Below, piece by piece: positions 40,532 through 49,021 of a stretch of 64,000 nucleotides of DNA (position 1 is the first letter of the stretch; every line of letters starts with the position of its first letter). The position numbers were made by a program, and so were the translations under genes. Where the stretch lies: assembly GCA_017411835.1 (NCBI GenBank), contig JAFQPG010000002.1, forward strand, positions 1-64,000. Reading direction: 5' to 3'. The stretch is from Ruminococcus sp. (GTDB taxonomy: Bacteria > Bacillota > Clostridia > Oscillospirales > Acutalibacteraceae). Under the pieces are notes generated by a model, which did no database searches, was not told the DNA's origin, and saw nothing but the letters and a program-made list of their open reading frames with translations.

Positions 40532-43500
40532 ATGATTAAGCGATTATTAAGTTTAATGCTTTGCGTTTGTGTTATGCTTTCCTGCGTGATAGCTATGGAC
40601 TATACAACAATTAATGCAAAGGCTCAAACTATCGACTATGGTCTTGTTGACAATGTTCAGTATGGTCAGATACTGCATTGTTGGAACTGGTCTTTTGACA
40701 ACATAAGAAAGAATATGCAGCTTATTGCAAGTCAAGGCTTTACTGCTATTCAGACATCTCCGATTCAGTCGTCAAAGGAATCTACAACAGAGTCTTGGAG
40801 CTCGGTTCAAAATTCTGCGTGGGTTTATTATCAGCCAATCAGCTTTAATATTGAAACAAATTCATGGAATGCGCTCGGCACAAAAACAGAATTTAAAGCT
40901 ATGTGTGAAGAAGCGCACAAGTATGGCGTTAAAGTAATCGTTGATGCTGTATTTAATCACATGGCAAACGACTCTTCGGAAAATACGATTAACCCTCAGA
41001 TTTCCAGTGATTTGAGAAACGACTCTAATTGCTGGTATTCTATCACTTGGAATACTTCAAACTGGGAAGACCGATATGATGTTACACATAATTGCTTAAG
41101 CGGTTTTCCTGACCTTAATACAAGCAATACTAAAGTTCAAAATTACGCTATCGGCTTTTTAAAGGAATGTATTGATGCGGGTGCGGACGGCTTTAGATTT
41201 GATGCCGTAAAGCATATTGAAACCCCTGCCGATGCTTATGGCACTGCGTCTGATTTCTGGCCAAATGTTTTAGGTACAGCGACATACCATGCTCAGCAGA
41301 CACGAGGCATCACACCTTACTATTACGGTGAGATGCTTGGCAGTCCGGGTGGTGGTTTACCGATTACCGCATATACAGACCATATGAGCGTTACTGATAA
41401 CAATACAGGTAATACTGTTCGTGATGCTATTGCAAGCGGTAACGCCGCAGGGGCGTGTCAGCCGGGTATTTCTAATGGTGCTGCTCCTGATAAAGCGGTT
41501 CAATGGAACGAGTCACACGATACATATTATGCTGACAACAATTCCATCTGGATTTCAAATGATAATATGAAAAAAACATGGGCGATTGTGGGCAGTCGTG
41601 CACAGGTATGCGGACTTTATCTTGCTCGTCCTGAAAACAACGAAACAACTATGCTCGGTGACGGTGATATTACCGCATGGGCTGACAAAGAGGTTAAAGC
41701 AATAAACCGCTTTAAAAACTATTTTGCAGGACACCCGGAATATCTTGCGCATTCGGGCAACATCGTCTACAACGAACGCGGAAACACCGGCGTTGTGCTT
41801 GTTAATGTAGCTGGTGGAAAGACCTCTGTTTCTGTGCCTGCGCATAAAATGTACGATGGTATTTATACCGACGCTATTACAGGTAATCATTTTTCTGTAT
41901 CAAACGGTACTATCAGCGGTGAAATCGGCAGTTCTGGTATTGCTGTAGTATACAGCTACCCGTCAACCGTTTCCGTAAGCGAGCAGTCACAGGCATTCAG
42001 AGGCGATGCACTTGATATTACTCTTAGCTATAACGAAGCTACTAGCGGTACTTATTCAATAAATGGTGATTACGCTAAGTCTTATACTGACGGCGATGTA
42101 GTTTCTGTAGGCTGTGGTGTAGAGTACGGCAGTGAAGCAACCTTGCTTGCAACTGCTACCGGAGGCACAACTACCGATTCAACTATGAAAAAGTACAAAA
42201 AGTTGCACCCTGATACAGAGCTTACGATGTATTTTGATAATGGTAGCAAGAATTGGGATACTGTTTTTGCTTACGTTTACAATGAAGACGGCGATAAAAA
42301 CAAGAGCTGGCCTGGAATTGAAATGACGTATGACAGCTCTCTTGGCTTATACAAATACGACGTTCCTGCAGGTTTTGAAACATCTAAGGTTGTATTTAAT
42401 AATGGCAACGGCAGTCAGACTCCGTCATCAGGTGGACATTCCTTTAATGCTTATACATCTATATACAAAGATGGAAGCTTCTATGGATATAACACAGGTG
42501 TATCTGATAAATTATATTTTAAGCCGTCAGCAAACTGGCTGTCTGACAACGCTCGTTTTGCGGTTTATGTGTGGAACTCAAGCGGTAAGAGTTGGCTTAA
42601 CTTAAAAGACTCTGATTCAGACGGAATATATGAAGCCTCACTTCCTAGCGGAGTTTATACTGAATGCATATTTGCTCGTATGAATCCGTCTACAACATCC
42701 AACAACTGGGACAACGTATGGAATAGAACAGGCGACTTGGGCATCTCCAATAACAACAACTATTTTATTATTGGTGATGGATGGAATACATCAGACGGTA
42801 CTTGGAGTATTATCGATAAATCTGTTATCGGTAACGATAGCGACGCAGTACTCGCGGGTAGCTTTAACAACTGGGATAAGTCAGCAAATCCGTTTGTTTA
42901 TACAGATTATAATCAGGCTGTGGCAAAGGTAGATTTACCTGCAGGTACATATACCTTTAAGCTTCTGAAAAACGATGCTTGGTTTGGCAATCCTGGTACT
43001 ATAAAAGACACTACAGACGGCAACGGCTGGAGAATGTGTAAAAACGATTCAGAAAACTGCACACTTGTTGCAAGCGGTGGCACATATACCTTTACACTTA
43101 ATACTGAAACATTAAAGGTTAATGTCGATTATGAGCCGGGCGAGGTTATCTCACCGACAACTGCTCCTACACAGGCACCAACAGATGCACCTACTGAACT
43201 CCAGACTGATGCTCCTACACAAGCCCCTACAGATGCACCTACTACAGCAACTGCTGCACCGACTGAAGCTCCTACTCAGGCAAACACTTTAAAAGCAGGT
43301 TATTATTTAGTAGGTACCCTAAACTCAAAAGATTGCTGGGGAATTTCAACATTAACAGAAGACAGATTATTGAAATCTAACCCTAACAATGCAGGCGAGT
43401 ATATGCTTGAATATACTTTTGTCAAGGGTGATGCGATAAAGGTTGTTTACTACAACGGTACGAGCATTACCACTTGGTACGGAAACTCGGATAATTATAA

Positions 43501-45367
43501 TATCGGTTCCTCAAAGGCTGGTAAAGGCACGCTCTATTTCAGACCAGAGGGCAACTCAAGCTGGTCTTACAACTACTTTACAGTTTTGCCATATACTTAC
43601 CCAGCCGGTTATTATCTGGTGGGCACCTTCGATGGTGTGGATAAATGGGGAATAGAAACACTTTCTGAAAACAGACTCTTTAAGGAAAACCCAAATAACG
43701 CAGGCGAGTATATGCTCGATTACTCGTTTAAAAATGGAGATGAAGTTAAAGTAGTTTACTACGATGGTACAGACTTTACTTCTTGGTACAACAGCTCCGG
43801 CGATAATTACAAAATCGGTTCTTCAAAAGCCGGTGATGGTACTGTTTACTTCAGACCAGAGGGCAACTCAAGCTGGTCATATTACTATTTAACGGTTATC
43901 CCTGATAAAGTGGAAGAAACACAAGCCCCAACTGAGGAGCCTACAGAGGAACCAACAGAGGCTCCAACAGAAGCTCCAACAGAAGCTCCAACAGAAGCTT
44001 CAACCGAAGCCCCAACTGAGGAGCCTACAGAGGAACCAACAGAGGCTCCTACAGAGGCGTCTACTGAAGCCCCAACAGAAGGAAAACCAGTCAAGGTTAG
44101 CGGGGTTAAGGTTTCAGATATAACAGATACTTCAATGGTGGTTTCTTGGGACGAAACAGAAAACGCATCGGTATACTATGTATATATAAGCGAAAGTCGT
44201 GTTTACAGCAAGACAAGTAATACTTCAATGACTATAACAGGTCTTAATGCAGATACAGACTATAATATCGCAGTAGTAGCAAAGCTAAGTGATGGAACAT
44301 ACCAGAAACGAAGCGATGCAGATTCTTATGATGTAAAAACACTCGAAAGCACAATGACATCATCTGCTACTACAACAGAAGACTCAATCACAATCAGTTG
44401 GGATGCTCAAGGTGCAACAAAGACATGGGTGTACTATGGCACATCAAAAGATAATCTGAAAGTTTGTGGTTCGTCAACAACAAATACCTATACATTAACA
44501 AAGCTCCAGCCTGAAACAACGTATTACTATATGCTCAAACATCGTATTGGTGAAAGCATTGTAGATAGTAAGGTATATACAGCCACAACACAGGTTGCAA
44601 CAAATAAACCTCAAACAAAGGTAAATGGTGTTAAAATTACTGATGTAACGGGAAGCACAATCACAGTTTCTTGGGATAAAACCGAAAACGCTTCTGTGTA
44701 CTATGTATATATTGGAGAAGACAAGGTTTACAGCAAGACAAGCGACACTTCAATGACAATAAAAAGTCTTGAGCTTGGAACAACATATAACATAGCAGTA
44801 GTAGCAAAGCTAACCGATGGAACATACCAGAAACGAAGTGATGCTGATTCTTATGATGTAAAAACATTAGACTATGAAATGGTAGATGCAACAACCACAC
44901 CATACACAATTACAATTAATTGGAGAACAACAACTCAAGCAAAGGCGTGGATATTCTACGGTACATCAGAAGATAACCTAAAGGTATATGGTTCATCAAC
45001 AACAAACACATTTACAATTAAAAACCTTGAGCCAAACACAACCTATTACTACAAGCTAAGACATAATATCAACGGTCAATTTTATGATACTGATGTGTAT
45101 AAAACAAAAACAGTAGTAGATGAAAAACTATATGTAACAGCTAAATACACAGAAAACGGCACAGTAGTTTCTTGGAACGAGGCTTATGGTTCAACAAAAT
45201 ATTGGCTTACAGTTGAATATAATGGACAGACAAGTATGTATTCAACAACAGATACAACCTACACGATAAAAAATGCACCGATAGGTTCAATAATTAAGAT
45301 AGAGGCTAAGTGTATGAACGACGGCGTATTCAGTATGCTTGATTATTACGACTGTGAGGTTGTATAG
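40532..45367 (+). CDS. Giant multimodular GH13 alpha-amylase with starch-binding modules and FN3 tail
   Basis: A 1611-residue secreted amylase of the AmyE type (GH13_28). The signal sequence has a possible lipobox (MLSC, Cys18). The catalytic domain (about 45-475) has GFRFDAVKHIET, YYYGEML and WNESHDT. An Ig-like module (about 478-555), a CBM26-like module (about 562-652, with SWPG), a second beta module (about 658-760) and a CBM20/48-like module (about 763-868, LAGSFNNWD) follow. After a Thr/Pro linker come two copies of a 102-residue module (about 920-1021 and 1022-1123) and a second linker (1125-1185). Five FN3-like domains (1187-1611) form an A-B-A-B-C pattern. There is no dockerin and no sortase motif, so it probably acts outside the dockerin system. 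Confidence 0.93.
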   Translation: MIKRLLSLMLCVCVMLSCVIAMDYTTINAKAQTIDYGLVDNVQYGQILHCWNWSFDNIRKNMQLIASQGFTAIQTSPIQSSKESTTESWSSVQNSAWVYYQPISFNIETNSWNALGTKTEFKAMCEEAHKYGVKVIVDAVFNHMANDSSENTINPQISSDLRNDSNCWYSITWNTSNWEDRYDVTHNCLSGFPDLNTSNTKVQNYAIGFLKECIDAGADGFRFDAVKHIETPADAYGTASDFWPNVLGTATYHAQQTRGITPYYYGEMLGSPGGGLPITAYTDHMSVTDNNTGNTVRDAIASGNAAGACQPGISNGAAPDKAVQWNESHDTYYADNNSIWISNDNMKKTWAIVGSRAQVCGLYLARPENNETTMLGDGDITAWADKEVKAINRFKNYFAGHPEYLAHSGNIVYNERGNTGVVLVNVAGGKTSVSVPAHKMYDGIYTDAITGNHFSVSNGTISGEIGSSGIAVVYSYPSTVSVSEQSQAFRGDALDITLSYNEATSGTYSINGDYAKSYTDGDVVSVGCGVEYGSEATLLATATGGTTTDSTMKKYKKLHPDTELTMYFDNGSKNWDTVFAYVYNEDGDKNKSWPGIEMTYDSSLGLYKYDVPAGFETSKVVFNNGNGSQTPSSGGHSFNAYTSIYKDGSFYGYNTGVSDKLYFKPSANWLSDNARFAVYVWNSSGKSWLNLKDSDSDGIYEASLPSGVYTECIFARMNPSTTSNNWDNVWNRTGDLGISNNNNYFIIGDGWNTSDGTWSIIDKSVIGNDSDAVLAGSFNNWDKSANPFVYTDYNQAVAKVDLPAGTYTFKLLKNDAWFGNPGTIKDTTDGNGWRMCKNDSENCTLVASGGTYTFTLNTETLKVNVDYEPGEVISPTTAPTQAPTDAPTELQTDAPTQAPTDAPTTATAAPTEAPTQANTLKAGYYLVGTLNSKDCWGISTLTEDRLLKSNPNNAGEYMLEYTFVKGDAIKVVYYNGTSITTWYGNSDNYNIGSSKAGKGTLYFRPEGNSSWSYNYFTVLPYTYPAGYYLVGTFDGVDKWGIETLSENRLFKENPNNAGEYMLDYSFKNGDEVKVVYYDGTDFTSWYNSSGDNYKIGSSKAGDGTVYFRPEGNSSWSYYYLTVIPDKVEETQAPTEEPTEEPTEAPTEAPTEAPTEASTEAPTEEPTEEPTEAPTEASTEAPTEGKPVKVSGVKVSDITDTSMVVSWDETENASVYYVYISESRVYSKTSNTSMTITGLNADTDYNIAVVAKLSDGTYQKRSDADSYDVKTLESTMTSSATTTEDSITISWDAQGATKTWVYYGTSKDNLKVCGSSTTNTYTLTKLQPETTYYYMLKHRIGESIVDSKVYTATTQVATNKPQTKVNGVKITDVTGSTITVSWDKTENASVYYVYIGEDKVYSKTSDTSMTIKSLELGTTYNIAVVAKLTDGTYQKRSDADSYDVKTLDYEMVDATTTPYTITINWRTTTQAKAWIFYGTSEDNLKVYGSSTTNTFTIKNLEPNTTYYYKLRHNINGQFYDTDVYKTKTVVDEKLYVTAKYTENGTVVSWNEAYGSTKYWLTVEYNGQTSMYSTTDTTYTIKNAPIGSIIKIEAKCMNDGVFSMLDYYDCEVV
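43291..43902 (+). repeat. Tandem 306-bp repeat encoding two copies of a 102-residue module
   Basis: Two adjacent copies (43291-43596 and 43597-43902) encode modules that start AGYYLVGT and end with YFRPEGNSSWSY plus a TV strand. They share DRLL or NRLF, NPNNAGEYML, KVVYY and IGSSKAG. The conserved Trp and Tyr residues are consistent with glucan binding. The high identity points to recent duplication. Confidence 0.8.
44089..45364 (+). repeat. Duplicated FN3-pair (period about 525 bp) plus final FN3
   Basis: The A-B pair of FN3-like domains occurs twice with a period of about 525 bp (175 residues); for example, the YYVYI strand recurs near 44176 and 44701. A single C-type domain ends the protein. 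The A-B-C order matches the whole C-terminus of the 36129-37631 protein. Confidence 0.75.
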
Positions 45368-45393
45368 TTAAAAGCCAGCGTATAAAAAGCATC

Positions 45394-45420
45394 AAGGGAC
45401 CCATTAAGGGTCCCTTTTTT
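45394..45420 (+). terminator. Terminator of the giant amylase gene
   Basis: GGGACCC (45396-45402) pairs with GGGTCCC (45408-45414), followed by six T residues. It is near-identical in stem sequence to the terminator at 37640-37667. Confidence 0.9.
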
Positions 45421-45554
45421 GCATCTTGTTTTACTGTGGTTTGACTCTATCCTTCAAAAATAAACATATATCCTTTTGTAAGACTTTATAAATATAGTAT
45501 TTTCCATTTAAAAGGCGACAAAATTATAAAGTGAATTCCTTTATTATTTAGTAA

Positions 45555-45566
45555 ACGGTTGTCCGT
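45555..45566. promoter_or_regulatory. Short inverted repeat before the sugar-binding lipoprotein gene
   Basis: ACGG (45555-45558) and CCGT (45563-45566) form a short palindrome in the sequence GTAAACGGTTGTCCGTAA, which looks like a LacI-family or weak cre-type operator. It overlaps the likely promoter region (TATTAT at 45570-45575). The match to any one consensus is partial. Confidence 0.3.
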
Positions 45567-45595
45567 AATTATTATTTTATAAAGGAGAAATCAAA

Positions 45596-46933
45596 ATGCG
45601 AAAAAGAAAAAGGATAGTAGCCCTCGCGCTTGTGCTTTGCCTGATGTGCACGCTGTTTTGCTCGTGTGCAACCGACGACGAAAACGCATCGGGTGGAACG
45701 AAAGCGCGGGTTTATTATCTGAATTTCAAGCCTGAACAGTCAGAGGACTGGGAAAAACTTGCAACAACCTATTTTGAGCAGACGGGAGTTGAAGTGTCTG
45801 TTGTAACTGCGGCATCGGATACCTATGAGTCGACGCTGAAATCAGAAATGGTAAAAACTGATGCTCCAACGCTCTTTCAAGTTAACGGACCTGTAGGACT
45901 TAAAAACTGGAAAGATTGCTGCTACGATTTGTCAAAGTCTACGCTTTATGCAAATTTAAAGAGCGATGATTTTGCGCTAAAGGGCGAAGGTTCACAGGTG
46001 CTCGCGATTGCCTACGCAATCGAAACCTACGGCATTATTTACAACAAAGAGCTTTTAAATAATTACATCGAAACAGACAAAGCGGTAATTTCGTCACCTG
46101 AAGAAATCAACAACTTTGAAACCTTAAAAGCGGTCGCAGAAGATATCCAGTCAAAGCGTGAAGAGTTAGGTATAAAAGGAGCGTTTACCAGCGCGGGTAT
46201 GGACGCAAGCTCCGACTGGAGATTTAAAACTCACCTTGCAAATGTTCCGATTTATTACGAGTATCTCGACGAGGGAGTAAAAAGCAGCGACGCAATTAAG
46301 GGCACATATCTTGAAAACTATAAAAACATCTGGGACCTTTACATCAACAATTCAACTGTTGAGCCATCACAGCTTTTATCAAAAACAGACGAAGATGCGG
46401 TGTCTGAATTTGCTTTAGGCGAGGCGGTATTCTACCAAAACGGTACGTGGATATACGACGATATCAAAGGCTACGAGGTAGACGACGAGGATATCGGCAT
46501 ATTGCCGATTTATATCGGTGTTGAGGGCGAAGAAAACCAAGGCCTTTGCACAGGCTCTGAAAACTACTGGTGCGTAAATAAAAACGCATCTTCTGAGGAT
46601 ATAGAAGCAACCCTTACTTTCCTTGATTGGGTTATCACTTCGGAGCAGGGCAAAACAGCCATTTCGCAGGATATGGGCTTTGTAACACCATTTAGTACCT
46701 TTACCGACGAATATGTTGCTGATAACCCGCTTTTAAAAGCCGCGAATGACTATATCGCACAGGGAAAAACTCCTGTTGCGTGGACCTTTACAACTATGCC
46801 AAGCGAGCAGTGGAAAGACGACGTAGGTTCAGCACTTTTAAAGTATGCACAGGGCACTCAAGAGTGGAGTGCGGTGGAAGATGCTTTTGTTGGCGGATGG
46901 GCTACACAGTTTAGAAAAGCAAAAGGCGAATAA
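45596..46933 (+). CDS. Extracellular solute-binding lipoprotein, probably for malto-oligosaccharides
   Basis: A 445-residue family 1 ABC solute-binding protein. The signal peptide ends in a lipobox (LFCSC, lipid-modified Cys24). The mature part has two lobes: features include PTLFQVNGPVGLKNW, the YAIETYGIIYNKELL strand (about 138-152), and a C-terminal MPSEQWKDDVGSALLKYAQGT helix. Such proteins feed MalFG-type permeases, but no permease or ATPase gene is adjacent. The sugar is inferred from the neighbouring amylases and malQ-glgP. AAAGGAG precedes the ATG. A shared MsmK-type ATPase and permeases would have to be encoded elsewhere. Confidence 0.85.
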   Translation: MRKRKRIVALALVLCLMCTLFCSCATDDENASGGTKARVYYLNFKPEQSEDWEKLATTYFEQTGVEVSVVTAASDTYESTLKSEMVKTDAPTLFQVNGPVGLKNWKDCCYDLSKSTLYANLKSDDFALKGEGSQVLAIAYAIETYGIIYNKELLNNYIETDKAVISSPEEINNFETLKAVAEDIQSKREELGIKGAFTSAGMDASSDWRFKTHLANVPIYYEYLDEGVKSSDAIKGTYLENYKNIWDLYINNSTVEPSQLLSKTDEDAVSEFALGEAVFYQNGTWIYDDIKGYEVDDEDIGILPIYIGVEGEENQGLCTGSENYWCVNKNASSEDIEATLTFLDWVITSEQGKTAISQDMGFVTPFSTFTDEYVADNPLLKAANDYIAQGKTPVAWTFTTMPSEQWKDDVGSALLKYAQGTQEWSAVEDAFVGGWATQFRKAKGE

Positions 46934-47008
46934 TTTTAAAATCAAAGAGTTAATTAAGGAGAGAAAGAAACAGCAAAAGTTTAAAACTATAGCGTTTATG
47001 CATAAAAC

Positions 47009-47037
47009 TTGACTTTTTATAAATAATGTGCTAAACT
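47009..47037 (+). promoter_or_regulatory. Promoter of the rimP-nusA-infB operon
   Basis: TTGACT (47009-47014) and TAAACT (47032-47037) are separated by 17 bases with a TGC extension. Transcription would start near 47044 and run through the hairpin at 47063-47095 before rimP. Confidence 0.6.
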
Positions 47038-47062
47038 TATCGACAGTTGAATATACTAGTAA

Positions 47063-47095
47063 AAAAGAGTGGGTCTTGACGGACCCGCTCTTTTG
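47063..47095 (+). terminator. Terminator hairpin in the rimP leader (possible attenuator)
   Basis: AGAGTGGGTC (47066-47075) pairs with GACCCGCTCT (47082-47091), 10 bp with one G-T, followed by TTTTG. It ends 20 bases before the rimP start but lies downstream of a good promoter. It may end the lipoprotein transcript, act as a leader attenuator, or both. Confidence 0.7.
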
Positions 47096-47114
47096 TATTG
47101 TTTGAGGTGAATTT

Positions 47115-47597
47115 ATGGCAGGCAATAAGAAAAAAGGCACAGCATCTGCTGTGTGGGAGCTTGTAGAACCTATCATTTTAAGCTTTGGTCTGAAGCTCTG
47201 GGACGTGCGCTATGTAAAAGAGGGTGCACAATGGTATCTGCGAGTTTTTATCGACAAGGATGGCGGGGTTGACATCAATGACTGCGAGAATGTTTCTCGT
47301 GCGATTGACAAACCGCTTGACGAGCTCGACCCGATTACCGACAACTATATTTTAGAGGTTAGCTCTCCGGGTATTGAGCGTGAGCTCATACTTGATGCTC
47401 ACTTTGAGCAGTTTATCGGTGCTGATATTATGGTCAAGATGATAAGACCGATTGATGGTATCGGCAAAGAATTTAAAGGTGTGCTCAAAGCATACGAGAA
47501 TGGCGAGGTTACAATTACTGACCATTCAGCAGAAAATGAAATCACAGTCAGCAAGAAGGATGCCGCGTACATCAAGCTTGATGATTTTGATATATAA
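47115..47597 (+). CDS. rimP: Ribosome maturation factor RimP
   Basis: A 160-residue 30S assembly factor. The N-terminal alpha/beta domain shows GLKLWDVRYVKEGAQWYLRV and the IDKDGGVDINDCENVSR segment. The linker LEVSSPGIERELI is a family hallmark, and the C-terminal SH3-like domain follows. GAGGTGA precedes the ATG. It leads the conserved rimP-nusA-rnpM-ylxQ-infB-rbfA operon. Confidence 0.96.
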   Translation: MAGNKKKGTASAVWELVEPIILSFGLKLWDVRYVKEGAQWYLRVFIDKDGGVDINDCENVSRAIDKPLDELDPITDNYILEVSSPGIERELILDAHFEQFIGADIMVKMIRPIDGIGKEFKGVLKAYENGEVTITDHSAENEITVSKKDAAYIKLDDFDI

Positions 47598-47646
47598 AAA
47601 GGGTTTTATAATTTAGTTTATATACAGAAAGGATGTTTAACAAAAA

Positions 47647-48726
47647 ATGGCTAGTAACAAAGAATTATTCGAAGCATTAAGACTTTTAGAAAAAGAAAAA
47701 GGTATTCCGGTGGAATATATGATTTCCCAGATTAAAAGAGCTATCGTTTCAGCTTGTAAAAACCTTTATGGTGGCAACGAAAATGTTGACATCAAAATGG
47801 ATCCTGAAAAGAACGCTTTTGCTGTAAAAATCGTTAAGACTGTTGTGCAAGAAGTTGAGGACGAAAACTTTGAGATTTCACTTGAAGATGCAAAGCTTGT
47901 TTCAAAGCGTGCGGCAGTTGGCAAAGAGCTCGGTATTTTGCTCGAGCCTAAGAAGTTTGGCAGAATTGCTGTTCAGACAGCTCGTTCAGTTATCCGTCAA
48001 GGTATCCGCGACGGCGAGAAAGGTCAGATGCTTGTTGAATTCCAGTCAAAGCAGCAGGAAATTGCTACTGCGACAGTTGAGCGTGTTGACCCTGTAACAG
48101 GTAATGCTACTATCCGTTTTGGCAAGGCTGAAACTGTTTTACCAAAGGGCGAGCAGATTGCAGACGAGGTGTTAAAAGAAGGCGACACCATCAAGGTTTA
48201 TGTTGCAGGCGTTAAGGAGACCGACCGCGGTCCACGCGCGATTATCTCCCGTACACATCCTGACTTTGTAAAAAGACTTTTTGAAAACGAAGTACCTGAA
48301 ATTTTCGATGGTATTGTTGAGATTAAATCAGTTTCTCGTGAGGCTGGTTCCCGTACTAAGATGGCTGTTTACTCTGAAGACAGCGAGGTTGATGCAGTAG
48401 GCGCTTGTATCGGAACCAGAGGCGCTCGAGTTTCATCAGTTGTTGATGAGCTCGGCGGTGAAAAAATCGACATCGTGCTCTACAGCGAAGACCCTGTAGC
48501 TTATGTATCAGCAGCATTGTCCCCTGCATCAGTTGTTGGTGTTGAAATCATCGACTTAGATGCAAAGTCCTGTAAAGCAACTGTTCCTGATGGCCAGCTT
48601 TCACTTGCTATCGGTAACAAAGGCCAGAACGTTCGTCTCGCTGCAAAGCTTACAGGCTGGAAGATTGATATTCGTCCTGAGTCAGGCTTCTGGGGCGAAG
48701 ACACAGAGGATGAATCAGAGGCTTAA
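47647..48726 (+). CDS. nusA: Transcription termination/antitermination protein NusA
   Basis: A 359-residue RNA polymerase-associated factor for pausing, termination and antitermination. It contains an N-terminal polymerase-binding domain (1-about 125), an S1 domain (about 130-200) and two KH domains (about 205-345; SREAGSRTKMAVYS, GTRGARVSSVVDELGGEKID and IGNKGQNVRLAAKLTGWKID). The C-terminal acidic repeats of E. coli NusA are absent, as is usual in Firmicutes. The ribosome-binding site GAAAGG is further than usual (14 bases) from the ATG. Confidence 0.97.
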   Translation: MASNKELFEALRLLEKEKGIPVEYMISQIKRAIVSACKNLYGGNENVDIKMDPEKNAFAVKIVKTVVQEVEDENFEISLEDAKLVSKRAAVGKELGILLEPKKFGRIAVQTARSVIRQGIRDGEKGQMLVEFQSKQQEIATATVERVDPVTGNATIRFGKAETVLPKGEQIADEVLKEGDTIKVYVAGVKETDRGPRAIISRTHPDFVKRLFENEVPEIFDGIVEIKSVSREAGSRTKMAVYSEDSEVDAVGACIGTRGARVSSVVDELGGEKIDIVLYSEDPVAYVSAALSPASVVGVEIIDLDAKSCKATVPDGQLSLAIGNKGQNVRLAAKLTGWKIDIRPESGFWGEDTEDESEA

Positions 48727-48754
48727 TTAAAGAAAATCTGAAAGGAGAAGTATT

Positions 48755-49021
48755 ATGTCAGCAAGAAAAGTTCCGCTTAGAAAATGTATGGGCTGTAATC
48801 AGATGAAAGAAAAGCGCGAGCTTGTGCGTGTGGTTCGTTCAAAGGACGGAGAAATTTCGCTTGACTTAACCGGAAAAAAAGCGGGCAGAGGCGCGTACAT
48901 CTGTAAAGATATAGAATGCTTAAAGCTTGCAAAAAAAGCAAAGCGCATTGAGCGTGCTCTTGACTGTACGATTTCTCCTGAGCTTTACGATACAATGGAA
49001 AAGGAGATAGAAAATGAATGA
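48755..49021 (+). CDS. rnpM: YlxR-family RNA-binding protein (RnpM)
   Basis: An 88-residue YlxR-fold protein; relatives bind RNA and one has been reported to modulate RNase P. PLRKCMGCNQMKEKRELVRVVR near the N-terminus and the GRGAYICKD segment (about 46-54) are family motifs. GAAAGGAG precedes the ATG. It overlaps the next gene by eight bases and keeps its standard place between nusA and infB. Confidence 0.92.
   Translation: MSARKVPLRKCMGCNQMKEKRELVRVVRSKDGEISLDLTGKKAGRGAYICKDIECLKLAKKAKRIERALDCTISPELYDTMEKEIENE

Noticed and set aside
36129..45367. Sortase (LPxTG) anchoring of the FN3-tailed proteins
   Set aside because: Neither C-terminus has an LPxTG-like motif, hydrophobic helix or basic tail; the proteins end in VVVRRIIN and DYYDCEVV.
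45551..45566. Catabolite-responsive cre site before the lipoprotein gene
   Set aside because: GTAAACGGTTGTCC resembles cre only partly, with mismatches at key positions; kept only as a low-confidence inverted repeat.
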